Shown here piece after piece: positions 8,032 through 15,850 of a DNA stretch of 34,371 nt. Source of the DNA: a virus. The translations under genes were made by a program, and so were the position numbers. Within the stretch, counting starts at the first letter, position 1. The number at the start of each line of letters is the position of its first letter. The stretch spans positions 1 to 34,371 of IMG/VR virus record IMGVR_UViG_3300037336_000295; one strand, given 5' to 3'. The notes below the pieces were generated by a model. The model saw only the letters and a program-made list of their open reading frames with translations, did no database searches and was not told the origin of the DNA.

Positions 8032-8633
8032 TACTCGAGTATTAAATCTTCTATATAATCGCTTTCACACATCAAGCTAAATGGTCTGATGTAAGGACTT
8101 TTGCCTTCAACCTCTGGAAAGTCAAGCGATGTGATAACCACTTGTGCATTGTCTTCCAAGAATATCTCAGGATAACCGCCTTTTAAAAAAACAGGTTCAT
8201 TCTGCTCAAAAATGCTTTTTAATGCCGCGATTTGATCCTCAGGAAACAACCTGTTTTTGCCAATGAGCATTCCTTTTATTGTAAATCGGTAATCGTCAAT
8301 ATTAAACTGCTCTTTTACCGTTCCTTTGCGTTCGCTTACTGCAGTTCTAACAATTGTTTTCGATAAATTAACACCAACAGTGCACGCTTCAATTTCAATG
8401 TTTAAACTATCGCTTACCCAAAAAGTCACTGGAAACCAAATGTCTTTTCCCAGCATCGATTTTTTATTGAAAGCAATTTGCTTTAACGAATAGTCTAAAC
8501 TGTATTTATTTCGGTCACTATCTGGAATATCAAACTTTATAACTTCGGGTTGACCGATAGTTTCCTTAACAAAATAAGGCGAGCTACCAAACACACTTTT
8601 GTATAAATTGAATATGTCGAAATTATTTGCCAT
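8031..8633 (-). CDS. Tail protein of unknown family (Mu gp43 position; DUF6046-like)
   Basis: A 200-aa protein without signal or membrane segments. It sits between tape measure and hub and overlaps both by one base. It contains ELTVxK-type strands (EVIKFDIPDSDRNKYSLDYS) and ends in FSLMCESDYIEDLILE. In Bacteroidota phages this slot usually holds a DUF6046 protein; I give that from memory. Probably a baseplate or tail-tip subunit taking the place of the Mu gp43 DNA circularisation protein homologue. Confidence 0.5.
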   Translation of the reverse strand: MANNFDIFNLYKSVFGSSPYFVKETIGQPEVIKFDIPDSDRNKYSLDYSLKQIAFNKKSMLGKDIWFPVTFWVSDSLNIEIEACTVGVNLSKTIVRTAVSERKGTVKEQFNIDDYRFTIKGMLIGKNRLFPEDQIAALKSIFEQNEPVFLKGGYPEIFLEDNAQVVITSLDFPEVEGKSPYIRPFSLMCESDYIEDLILE

Positions 8634-10312
8634 TACACTAATTTTGAACCGTTATAGATTACTCTAGCCAAACTCTCTAAAACTATTTTTTCAAGTTCTG
8701 CTGCGCTTTCCTGTCCGTTCATTGTCGTGAACTGGATGTTATCAAAGAACTTCCCAACGGAGATATTAATTACTTTTGGTCCGCCACCAACAACGCTTTC
8801 ACCTGCCGATTTTCCTGCAGTAGAATTGTCAGCTGCCATTTTCGTTGTTTCAAAAATCGAGCTTTCGCTTTTCTTTGGTAAACCAACTATTTTTTTATTG
8901 GCCGTGATGGAAACTGCTTTTCCATCGTCGCCTTTGATCCATTTATAGACAGCATCAACTGCTGTTAAAATTGGTTTAATTACATTTTCCCAAAGCCAAA
9001 CAATGCCCGAAAGTAAACCGCTAACAATGCCGTACACTTTCTCAAATATCCAACCTATAAATCGAAAAACATCTTTCAAAATTTCAGAATTTTTCACAAA
9101 TTCAATGATAGAACTCACCAAGTTCCAGAACTTAATTGCCATGTTTTTGACAAACGTCCAAAGGTTGGCGACATAATCTTGTGCAATTGCTAAGTAATCA
9201 GACCAACCACCCGTTGCTGTTGATGTTCCGGTAATCATGTCTAAAATTATACTGAAACTATCAGCAAATGCAGTTATATAAGGTTGCACCATTTGCAACG
9301 CTGGACCAATAGAGTTGGCAAATTTCACACCTACATCAAGTAGCATATCAATAACCGGTAGAAAAGCATTAAAAATTTCTGCACCACCATCTATAAACTT
9401 ATCTTTTATTGAGCCGATTTTTCCCTCTCTTGTATTTTCTTTAGAGGCCATTGCACCTTCATAAATTCCACCTTTACCGCTAGACATCGCTAATGACTTT
9501 TGTAACAATTCATATGTAATGTCCATTTCTTTCAATTGAGAAATGTTTTTACCGGTACTTCTGGAAAGCATTTCGTAAACATTAATTCCAGCCATTCCAA
9601 ACTGTTTAATATCCATTAATGATGCTCTTCCGTTTATCTTAATTTGCTGAAGATTTGAAGCCATTCTAACTAGTTTTTCATTGCCACCACCAACCGCAGA
9701 AACTGCGTTGGCTAAACTTAATGTATCTAGTCTAGCATCTTTTGCCTCAACACCAGATGAAATTAAAGACTTATTAACTTCTAATATAGCATCAAGTTCA
9801 AATGGAGTTTTATCTTTACTAATGTTCTTGTAGGCTTCAGTTGCGCCTTTTGCTCCTAAAAATGTGGTTAATCCAGAAATTGCACTTTCTTTCTTCATTG
9901 ACTTTTCCATCATCGCACCCGCGCCTTCAGATATTAAACTCAAAGCTTGGGTATAAATTCCACCAATCATAGAACCAATGGCAATGCCACCAATTCCAAT
10001 TCCAGAACCGCCGCTTTTACCAGGACTAATTGACGCCCCTTTTCCGCGTTCGGTTTTATAAAGTTCTGCTAGCTCTTTTCGAGCTTGTGACAGTTTACCC
10101 GGAATGGTTGAGTTTTTTATGGAGTCTTCAATCTTGTTATACTGGCGACCAAGTTCACCAAATGTAGATCCTAAAACTTTATTTCTTTGGCTCACGTTGT
10201 CCACGTTTTTAGCCATTTTAGAAAACGTTGATTGAGAGGTCGAACCTACTTTTGTAAGCTCGCCTCCCATCAGGTTTTTAAGTTTTAGTATAAATTCAAT
10301 TTGATTGTTCAT
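8633..10312 (-). CDS. Tail tape measure protein
   Basis: A 559-aa protein that sets tail length and passes into the host envelope. An N-terminal helical region with Ala/Gly/Ser-rich hydrophobic stretch (GGSGIGIGGIAIGSMIGG, about residues 100-130) is followed by the tape-measure core (MDIKQFGMAGINVYEML) and several amphipathic/hydrophobic helices (400-450: FWNLVSSIIEFV, YGIVSGLLSGIVWLW). I chose the ATG at 10312 and not the TTG nine codons upstream, because it overlaps the TGA of the frameshifted chaperone reading frame (TGATG). At about 1.5 angstrom per residue this predicts a short tail, near 80 nm. Confidence 0.8.
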   Translation of the reverse strand: MNNQIEFILKLKNLMGGELTKVGSTSQSTFSKMAKNVDNVSQRNKVLGSTFGELGRQYNKIEDSIKNSTIPGKLSQARKELAELYKTERGKGASISPGKSGGSGIGIGGIAIGSMIGGIYTQALSLISEGAGAMMEKSMKKESAISGLTTFLGAKGATEAYKNISKDKTPFELDAILEVNKSLISSGVEAKDARLDTLSLANAVSAVGGGNEKLVRMASNLQQIKINGRASLMDIKQFGMAGINVYEMLSRSTGKNISQLKEMDITYELLQKSLAMSSGKGGIYEGAMASKENTREGKIGSIKDKFIDGGAEIFNAFLPVIDMLLDVGVKFANSIGPALQMVQPYITAFADSFSIILDMITGTSTATGGWSDYLAIAQDYVANLWTFVKNMAIKFWNLVSSIIEFVKNSEILKDVFRFIGWIFEKVYGIVSGLLSGIVWLWENVIKPILTAVDAVYKWIKGDDGKAVSITANKKIVGLPKKSESSIFETTKMAADNSTAGKSAGESVVGGGPKVINISVGKFFDNIQFTTMNGQESAAELEKIVLESLARVIYNGSKLV

Positions 10313-10511
10313 CAGACTTGACCGTTTTTCTTTTCCCAAATATCGAGTGCAACACCAGTTCTATAATAAAAGAGTTCGTCGCCCCATTCTTTTAAAGCTG
10401 TCGCTCCAAATTGCATCATGCCAAAGACCGTGAGATATTCTAAACCTGCCTTTTTATCTTGGCAGTCTTTTTTTCCTCGTTCACTAGCCGCGAAAGAATT
10501 CGCCTTTTTTG
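10312..10511 (-). CDS. -1 frame extension of the tail assembly chaperone
   Basis: After the chaperone gene, the -1 frame is open from just upstream of the A6 run at 10505-10510 to a TGA at 10312-10314. It reads KANSFAASERGKKDC and on through YLTVFGMMQFGATALKEWG, to VALDIWEKKNGQV. It has no good start of its own and ends overlapping the tape measure ATG, exactly like the T part of lambda G/GT and Mu 41/42. A -1 slip at GGCAAAAAAGGC would give a fusion of about 190 aa. Its composition looks protein-like (aromatic, helical), so it is very likely translated. Confidence 0.75.
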
Positions 10512-10888
10512 CCCTCCAGCAACGAACTTAATTTTAAGAAAACAGAAAGCCACTTGTCTTCGTCATTGATAAGGTCTAAGTCGCAATCAAGGACTAATTC
10601 GTCAAAAATGTAAGCAGCAGCTTTCCCCATTCCATTTTCAGCAATTTGCATCATGTAACCTCCTAAATCTTCTGCAGTTGGTGGACGAAGCACTGCCAAA
10701 CTTTCATCTACTTTAATGAAAATCAATTGACGTCCTTTGAATTGTGCCTCAAACTCTTCCATTTTTGGTTTCGTAAAACGCTTTTCAAATAGCGCACGAA
10801 CTTCTGCAGTAAGTGTTGGCGTAGCCACTTCTTTTTTCTCTTCTTTGTGAGAACGTGCCGCAATGGCAGCTTTAATTTTTGTGTTCAT
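10484..10888 (-). CDS. Tail assembly chaperone, zero-frame product
   Basis: A 134-aa protein between tube and tape measure, the standard place for the G-type tail chaperone (Mu gp41). Mixed charged helices and a central beta part (KGRQLIFIKVDESLAVLRPP) end in LLEGKKGEFFRG. Near the end the sequence runs through GGCAAAAAAGGC, where a -1 slip would bypass the stop and produce the long form. Preceded by a strong terminator hairpin at 10913-10939, so it is likely expressed less than the tube. Confidence 0.7.
   Translation of the reverse strand: MNTKIKAAIAARSHKEEKKEVATPTLTAEVRALFEKRFTKPKMEEFEAQFKGRQLIFIKVDESLAVLRPPTAEDLGGYMMQIAENGMGKAAAYIFDELVLDCDLDLINDEDKWLSVFLKLSSLLEGKKGEFFRG
10505..10512 (-). 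other. Candidate -1 ribosomal slippery site
   Basis: On the coding strand the zero frame reads GGC AAA AAA GGC; the run of six A, followed by G, is the only slippery-looking sequence upstream of the zero-frame stop at 10484-10486 within the overlap of the two open frames. The -1 frame continues as AAG GCG AAT. It is not a perfect X XXY YYZ heptamer in register (C AAA AAA), so TTC TTT C slightly downstream is a weaker alternative. Confidence 0.55.
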
Positions 10889-10912
10889 TTTGTGTGTTTG
10901 TTTAATTTAAGT

Positions 10913-10939
10913 TTAAAAACTTCCCGCCGAAGCGGGAAG
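10913..10939 (-). terminator. Intrinsic terminator between tail tube and chaperone genes
   Basis: Read leftward: CTTCCCGC, loop TTCG, GCGGGAAG, then TTTTT. An 8-bp GC-rich stem with a UUCG tetraloop followed by T residues is a textbook intrinsic terminator. It is inside the tail operon, just after the tube stop, so it probably trims downstream expression relative to sheath and tube. Confidence 0.8.
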
Positions 10940-10942
10940 GTA

Positions 10943-11371
10943 TTAGTATATACTCATTGCTTTAAATGGCAATGTAGTTTCTCTATGCTTTGCACCTTGG
11001 TCCATAGCCAATGAAAATTCGGTTACTTTAACACCACGAACGGTGTAAGTGGTTAGCGGATCGGTTGCCTTTTTCTTAAAGGATAAGCTCAAGACAGAAG
11101 CTTCGTGTGGAACTTCGGTTAAATCATCATAACCAGCGGCTTTTGCTGTTTTGTTCATGGCGTCCACTTCAAAGCCTAATACTTTGATGTTACCGGAATA
11201 TTTATTATTTCCTTCGTTCAAGTCTAAAGGTTCATTTCCTGCGCCATACACTTCTTCGATGTCTTTTTCTTTTTTCAACTCAAAGCCACGAAGTCCTTTG
11301 ATGGTACGACCAAGAAATTGTATTTCAAATTGAGCGAATGCACACTCAGACGATGTTACATTTACATCCAT
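10943..11371 (-). CDS. Tail tube protein (Mu gpM-like)
   Basis: A 142-aa protein of the expected size for a contractile-tail inner tube subunit. Pattern: beta strands with FEIQFLGRTIKGLRGFELKK, a charged loop (EVYGAGNEPLDLNEG), KYSGNIKVLGFEVDAM and a final strand set (TYTVRGVKVTEFSLAMDQG). It follows the sheath gene after 2 bases, the usual sheath-tube pair. A strong terminator follows. Confidence 0.75.
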   Translation of the reverse strand: MDVNVTSSECAFAQFEIQFLGRTIKGLRGFELKKEKDIEEVYGAGNEPLDLNEGNNKYSGNIKVLGFEVDAMNKTAKAAGYDDLTEVPHEASVLSLSFKKKATDPLTTYTVRGVKVTEFSLAMDQGAKHRETTLPFKAMSIY

Positions 11372-11373
11372 AT

Positions 11374-12522
11374 TTACGTTAAATTAGAGGTTAATCCCAT
11401 TTCAAGAGTTATCCAGGTTAAATAACCAAGTGGTAATATTTTTACCGTTTCTCTCAAGTTTGGAGTTTCAATTAAGTTTTGATCTGTTCGTACAATTACT
11501 TCTACATCGCTAATTTGTCCAGCCATTTGCGCTAGGATAGCCTGTGTAGTAACTGCCTCAAGATATTTTGCATCGGCATCATTAATAGTGCCGTCGATGT
11601 TAATTCTAACCGAATTTTCAAGAAATGGCGTGTTTACTGCAGTAGCAATTCGTTGCGCTTTATCAATTAAACTTCCGTGAACTAATATTCTGAAATCGTC
11701 AGAACCAGCCATATTATCACGTCCAAAATAATAACCTGCAGAACCTTCACGTTGGTGAACGACGCAGTAACCAGCATCGGCAAAAATGTCTAGTTGCTCT
11801 GGGTAAAATGCTTCAATGGCTTTGCCGCCAATGAAAGCTTCACTTACAGTCAATGGTCCATTTTGTCCATTACCAATTTTTACGTGTGCGCCAAACTTCA
11901 TTGTTCGTGCTAGAACCAATGCGGCAAATGAAATACCACTTGCAGCATTTGCAAGTACAACCATTGCACCAGTATTGTTTGCCGTGTTTGGCTCATAAAC
12001 TGGCTCTTCAATATCCACTACCTTTCCAGCAATGATTAAACGAAATGGACGATTGATACCTCTTTGGTACGAAATTAATGCTGGTGCTGCTAATATTGCT
12101 GCAGGAACATCTTCGTCTAAGAAATCCGTTCCAGGATCATAAGCAACATCTGGAGCTCTATCTATTACAACGTGTGTAATGTCTTTTCCTGCTAACAACA
12201 GTTTTTTGATACCATTTTCATTGGTAGCCGTTACCATTTGTGTCATAGTCATGGTGTCTTCAACACCCATAACATACACTTTTTGGCTTCCACCAAGTTC
12301 GTTGTAAAACAATGTTAAAGTGGCATGAATTAAAGGTGCAGCAATTGCTGTATACCCTTTGTCTTCGGCATCTTTAAGATTGAATACTGTTTTTACCTCG
12401 CCAATTAAAACTGCCGATGTAAGTACAAATGCTGCAACGCCGTCAATTTTCTTAACTTCGCGTTGCAAGTTGTTTGAGTTAACGTTAACGCTAACCGCTG
12501 GCGTTCCAGTTCCTTGTCCCAT
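11374..12522 (-). CDS. Tail sheath protein (DUF2586-like, Mu gpL position)
   Basis: A 382-aa protein that forms the contractile outer sheath. It opens with VSVNVNSNNLQREVKKIDG, continues with an alternating alpha/beta domain (VYVMGVEDTMTMT, ITHVVIDRAPDVAYD) and ends with LRETVKILPLGYLTWITLEMG, resembling the DUF2586 sheath family. It is smaller than Mu gpL (about 495 aa), as is common in this group. Start overlaps the upstream stop (TAATG) and the tube gene follows at once. Confidence 0.75.
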   Translation of the reverse strand: MGQGTGTPAVSVNVNSNNLQREVKKIDGVAAFVLTSAVLIGEVKTVFNLKDAEDKGYTAIAAPLIHATLTLFYNELGGSQKVYVMGVEDTMTMTQMVTATNENGIKKLLLAGKDITHVVIDRAPDVAYDPGTDFLDEDVPAAILAAPALISYQRGINRPFRLIIAGKVVDIEEPVYEPNTANNTGAMVVLANAASGISFAALVLARTMKFGAHVKIGNGQNGPLTVSEAFIGGKAIEAFYPEQLDIFADAGYCVVHQREGSAGYYFGRDNMAGSDDFRILVHGSLIDKAQRIATAVNTPFLENSVRINIDGTINDADAKYLEAVTTQAILAQMAGQISDVEVIVRTDQNLIETPNLRETVKILPLGYLTWITLEMGLTSNLT

Positions 12523-12926
12523 TACTCAGTAATTTTAGATTGTGCTTCCAATAATGTTGCATTGATGTCTTCGCCTTTTTGACTTGGTGAAGTCAATCCT
12601 AATGCTTTTACTAATGCTTTTGCATCTGCATAAGGTGTAGTTTCTGGATTGAATGCTTTTAAGGCTTCATTGTTTGCCTCAGCTGCTGCTTGTTCAGCCG
12701 CTGCAATTTCTTCTTCCGTAAGTTCTGATACAACTTTAGCATCTTTTACTTCAATGTTTTTCACATCTTTTGTAAATTTTTCCACCGTATCATCTTTCAA
12801 TGATGCAGCATAACCTTGTGCAGTTCCAAGTTGGTGAAATACTCTTCCATCACTTGTGATGTGACATTCTGTGCTTGCTGGATGACGATCAAAATAATCG
12901 TTAGCTAATTCTTTATTTTTTGACAT
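12522..12926 (-). CDS. Hypothetical protein upstream of the sheath
   Basis: A 134-aa acidic protein. An N-terminal conserved-looking part (NDYFDRHPASTECHITSDGRVFHQLGTAQG) is followed by an Ala/Glu-rich helix (EEEIAAAEQAAAEANNEA) and a C-terminal segment with LVKALGLTSPSQKGEDINA. No known domain. One-base overlap with the sheath gene indicates coupled translation. Probably a minor head-tail or assembly protein of this phage group. Confidence 0.6.
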   Translation of the reverse strand: MSKNKELANDYFDRHPASTECHITSDGRVFHQLGTAQGYAASLKDDTVEKFTKDVKNIEVKDAKVVSELTEEEIAAAEQAAAEANNEALKAFNPETTPYADAKALVKALGLTSPSQKGEDINATLLEAQSKITE

Positions 12927-12949
12927 TTTAAACTGTTTTTAAATGGTTA

Positions 12950-13444
12950 TTAAATTATTTTCTTAAACCGCAAATAGACGGCTACTAGGAATGCGAGAAA
13001 CAAAAAAAGAAACAAACGTCCGCACCATATTTGTGTGGTTTGCCACCAACTTAACGGTGTTGTAACTGCATAAGGAATTCTAATTGTTTCGCTTTTATTT
13101 TCAGTGATGTATTTTTCCTTCCATTGGTAAAATAACTCCTGTGCTTCGGCAATGCAATCAACCTTCAGCTCGTTACCTGTTAAGTCAACTTTTGGAGCTT
13201 TGAGGTTTTTACCTGGTGTTGCTTTTGGTTTGGTCAAAACTGGTTTGCCATTTACACATTCGATATACGCATTGTAATAGCTGCTGTCTTTTTCGGTTTT
13301 AAAAATCGTGTCACGAATTGTGATCGTTTCTTTTATAGAGGTTGTCGTTTCCTTTGATGGTTCTGGAAGCGCAGCAGTCGAACTTTTACAGCCGACTAGC
13401 AACGCAACCAAACAACACAACAAAAACATGTATCTTAATTTCAT
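12950..13444 (-). CDS. Lipoprotein with a C-terminal membrane segment, candidate unimolecular spanin
   Basis: A 164-aa protein if started at the ATG that overlaps the amidase stop (ATGA) rather than 15 codons upstream. Residues 1-19 (MKLRYMFLLCCLVALLVGC) are a lipoprotein signal with lipobox LVGC and Cys19. Residues about 134-157 (IWCGRLFLFLFLAFLVAVYL) form one membrane segment followed by RFKKII. A lipidated N-terminus in the outer membrane and a C-terminal inner-membrane anchor is the layout of u-spanins such as T1 gp11, which fuse the two membranes at the last step of lysis. It directly follows the endolysin and holin candidate. Function is inferred from topology and context. Confidence 0.7.
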   Translation of the reverse strand: MKLRYMFLLCCLVALLVGCKSSTAALPEPSKETTTSIKETITIRDTIFKTEKDSSYYNAYIECVNGKPVLTKPKATPGKNLKAPKVDLTGNELKVDCIAEAQELFYQWKEKYITENKSETIRIPYAVTTPLSWWQTTQIWCGRLFLFLFLAFLVAVYLRFKKII

Positions 13445-13923
13445 TTTGTTAGGTATTTGTATTCGGGAATTGCATCGAATGACGGGCATTCTTTGATACG
13501 TTCCCAGCTAGAAATCACACCGTCGCCATTTTGATCTGGTGACGCATCGCGATGTCCTTTGATTTGTAATTGTGTTTTGGTTCCACCAGTGCTCACTATC
13601 CAATCCGTTGCTAATTTGATAGCTTTGATTAGTCCTGCTTTTTGTTCTGGTGTTCTGCTATCAACTGCTTTGTTGACGTTTTTTTTGTCTACGCCACCGA
13701 TGTAACTAATATGAATTGAATTTGCATTCATTCCTTTTACACCATTTGTTGGAAGTGAAAATGGTTGTACTATTTCAATATCGCCGCAAATTTTAACCAC
13801 CAAGTGATAACCTGGTGAACGCCAACCCAGCGATTTCCAAAAACGTTTCATAGCTGCCACATTGCCATAACCAGCGGTGCAGTGAATGAAAATAGTCTTA
13901 ATGTCTTTTCCTGTGCGTGGCAT
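13441..13923 (-). CDS. Endolysin: zinc N-acetylmuramoyl-L-alanine amidase
   Basis: A 160-aa protein of the amidase_2/PGRP fold, similar in size to T7 lysozyme. It cuts the bond between MurNAc and L-Ala in peptidoglycan. Expected zinc ligands are His14 (FIHCTAG), His124 (KGHRD) and Cys146 (KECPSFD); Tyr39 of GYHLV is at the catalytic tyrosine position. Between the last two ligands, residues 130-141 (DQNGDGVISSWE) match an EF-hand calcium loop. No signal peptide, so release needs the holin. Start overlaps the holin-candidate stop (TAATG). Confidence 0.85.
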   Translation of the reverse strand: MPRTGKDIKTIFIHCTAGYGNVAAMKRFWKSLGWRSPGYHLVVKICGDIEIVQPFSLPTNGVKGMNANSIHISYIGGVDKKNVNKAVDSRTPEQKAGLIKAIKLATDWIVSTGGTKTQLQIKGHRDASPDQNGDGVISSWERIKECPSFDAIPEYKYLTK

Positions 13924-14300
13924 TATATTTTACCGTTTAGTTGTTTGTAACGACCCAGCTCTATTAAAACGTGGTCCATTTTGTCGGTGAGCTCGTCAAA
14001 CTTTTGATTTCGTTCTTTTAGCTTGGAATTTAAATCTTGAATTTGAAAATCCTGTGCGGTAATCACTGCATCTCTTTTTTTGATTTGCTCTACCGCTTTA
14101 TCAATTTCAGACTTTGCAAATTCGAGTAAATTTCTAGTCAGATCTAGCTTTGCCTTATCGTTTTCAATTTCTTTTGCGTTAGCATCAGCTTCGTCAATTT
14201 TGCTTTGACTTGGTGTTTTAAAACGTTCTAGGATTTTTTGTCCTAAAAGCATCAAAAACGCACCAATGGCAGGAAACAATACTACTTCGTAAAATGACAT
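13923..14300 (-). CDS. Holin candidate, one membrane segment plus coiled coil
   Basis: A 125-aa protein. Residues 4-24 (YEVVLFPAIGAFLMLLGQKIL) form one membrane segment; from about 35 to 120 the protein is a long charged coiled coil (Lys/Glu/Asp/Gln-rich, hydrophobic heptads). It overlaps the amidase start by one base and opens a three-gene lysis cassette (membrane protein, amidase, lipoprotein). Single-segment holins exist, but no family match is claimed, and an accessory or antiholin role is possible. Confidence 0.55.
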   Translation of the reverse strand: MSFYEVVLFPAIGAFLMLLGQKILERFKTPSQSKIDEADANAKEIENDKAKLDLTRNLLEFAKSEIDKAVEQIKKRDAVITAQDFQIQDLNSKLKERNQKFDELTDKMDHVLIELGRYKQLNGKI

Positions 14301-14310
14301 ATAAAAAAGT

Positions 14311-14347
14311 ATAAAAAAAAGCTGCCATCGTATCGGTGACAGCTTTT
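14311..14347 (-). terminator. Intrinsic terminator after the major capsid gene
   Basis: Read leftward: AAAAGCTGTCA pairs with TGGCAGCTTTT (11 bp including one G-U), with CCGATACGA between, then a run of eight T. It lies 20 bases after the capsid stop and before the holin candidate, so it probably separates high capsid expression from lysis and tail expression. Confidence 0.8.
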
Positions 14348-14368
14348 GTTACTATTATTTTTTTGCGG

Positions 14369-15331
14369 TTACGCTGTTGGAGCTTGAACAATAAGTCCAA
14401 GACCTTTCCAGTCTTCGCGCTTGCAACGTCCACCCATTTTTACCAAACCAGAGTGAATGTCACCATAGTACAATGGATTTCCGAAATCTTGGAACAATTC
14501 TGTTGAACCAACAGCTTTTGTTACCGATTGCTTTTGCCAGAAGATTGATGCCAAGTTATCAGTTGCAGCCAAAGCTTCACCTGGTAATCTGAACACACCG
14601 CCTGCAGTCAACGCTAATACTGCGCTTCTTTCAAGGATTGTAAATCCTGCAAACTTTCCAACAATTCCGTTAGCTAAATCTGCTGACGCTTGGAAAGCTG
14701 CCATTTGATTGCCTGATAAACTGTCAAGGAATTCTTGTTGCATGTAGCTTTCTAACATGGCATAACGGTCAGTTTTTGGCACATTATCTTTGTTAAACTT
14801 GGCTTGCATTGCTTGGAATTCTTTGTAAGTTGTAGCCTTACGTGTTCCAGTTTGTCCATCTTCAGCATTTACAGCTGTTGCTGCGCCAGAAGTTGGAATA
14901 TGTCTTCCTACTGGTAAAAATTCAGTAGTGGTTGCACCACCAGCTGCAGGTTTCACACCTTTAATCCACGAGTACGTTAACTCGTCACCGATAGTTTCAG
15001 CTAAAGTGTCTGTATGATCACCTAAGATGCTATCTGTTTTTTCGTAACTAATTTCCATTGCTTCAGTGTAAGTGATAGCTGTTGGATCAGTTGTGAACAC
15101 ATCTAGTGCATACACTACAGCAGTATCACCACGTTGTACTGCAGTTGCAGCACCAAAGGCTCTGTTTTTTGTTACGCTTGGTTTTGCACCAGCTTGTGGA
15201 ATATATACCACACTTCCACCTTTTACGAATTGACTTTCGTCATTACATAACATGATATGTGGATTAGTTCTACGTAATTTCTCTACGATGTAGGAAACCC
15301 ATAATTCTTGAGGAACTTTTAAACCTGCCAT
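14369..15331 (-). CDS. Major capsid protein
   Basis: A 320-aa protein right after the protease-scaffold gene and followed by a strong terminator, as expected for the most abundant head protein. Features of an HK97-fold capsid are seen: N-terminal helix (PQELWVSYIVEKLRR), a long E-loop-like segment (VVYIPQAGAKPSVTKN), helical spine (YKEFQAMQAKFNKDN) and a C-terminal region ending GGRCKREDWKGLGLIVQAP. Position equals Mu gpT. The family is inferred from context and general pattern. Confidence 0.75.
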   Translation of the reverse strand: MAGLKVPQELWVSYIVEKLRRTNPHIMLCNDESQFVKGGSVVYIPQAGAKPSVTKNRAFGAATAVQRGDTAVVYALDVFTTDPTAITYTEAMEISYEKTDSILGDHTDTLAETIGDELTYSWIKGVKPAAGGATTTEFLPVGRHIPTSGAATAVNAEDGQTGTRKATTYKEFQAMQAKFNKDNVPKTDRYAMLESYMQQEFLDSLSGNQMAAFQASADLANGIVGKFAGFTILERSAVLALTAGGVFRLPGEALAATDNLASIFWQKQSVTKAVGSTELFQDFGNPLYYGDIHSGLVKMGGRCKREDWKGLGLIVQAPTA

Positions 15332-15337
15332 AATTAT

Positions 15338-15850
15338 TTAGTCTTTTTGATTAGGGAATTTTTCATTTTTCAATTTTTCGTACAAGTCAGGAAACTTGGT
15401 TTTAACTAATTCAAGCTTGCCGCTTAAATACAAGTCATCCCACTTTTTACCTTCAAAGTCTGCTAAGTCTTTAGCATCACCTTTACCTGTTTCATCTGCA
15501 ACACTAATTTGTGCTGGCATTGCATCGATAAGGTCTTTCAACCCTTCTGGATTTGTAGCATACGCTATTTCCAATTTTTTAGCCACTTCGTTAGTAAGCT
15601 TTTTGTCGGTTTGACCTTTTGCAATCAAGTTGGCTACTTCCGCAGTAACTGTTGATGCTTTTAAGTTATCCAACTCCGTTTGCTTTACAGTCAATGCTGC
15701 TGACTTATCAGATAAGTCTTTTTCTAGTCCTGGAACTTTAGCCGCTAAATCTGCCAAGTCTTGAAGCTTCGTTGCCGCTTCTTGCTCGGTAGCTTTTTCG
15801 GTCAAATCCATCAAATTCAGCATTGCTGCTGTTAAGATTATTTGTTTCAT
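15338..15850 (-). CDS. Possible nested scaffold protein (internal start)
   Basis: An in-frame ATG at 15848-15850 (MKQIILTAAMLNLMDL) lies exactly at the protease-scaffold boundary and follows an A-rich stretch (GTAAAAAAAACCCGAAT), the kind of leader that initiates well in Bacteroidota. Mu (I/Z) and lambda (C/Nu3) make a separate scaffold from such nested starts. The product would have 170 aa, all coiled coil. This is an inference. Confidence 0.4.
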   Translation of the reverse strand: MKQIILTAAMLNLMDLTEKATEQEAATKLQDLADLAAKVPGLEKDLSDKSAALTVKQTELDNLKASTVTAEVANLIAKGQTDKKLTNEVAKKLEIAYATNPEGLKDLIDAMPAQISVADETGKGDAKDLADFEGKKWDDLYLSGKLELVKTKFPDLYEKLKNEKFPNQKD

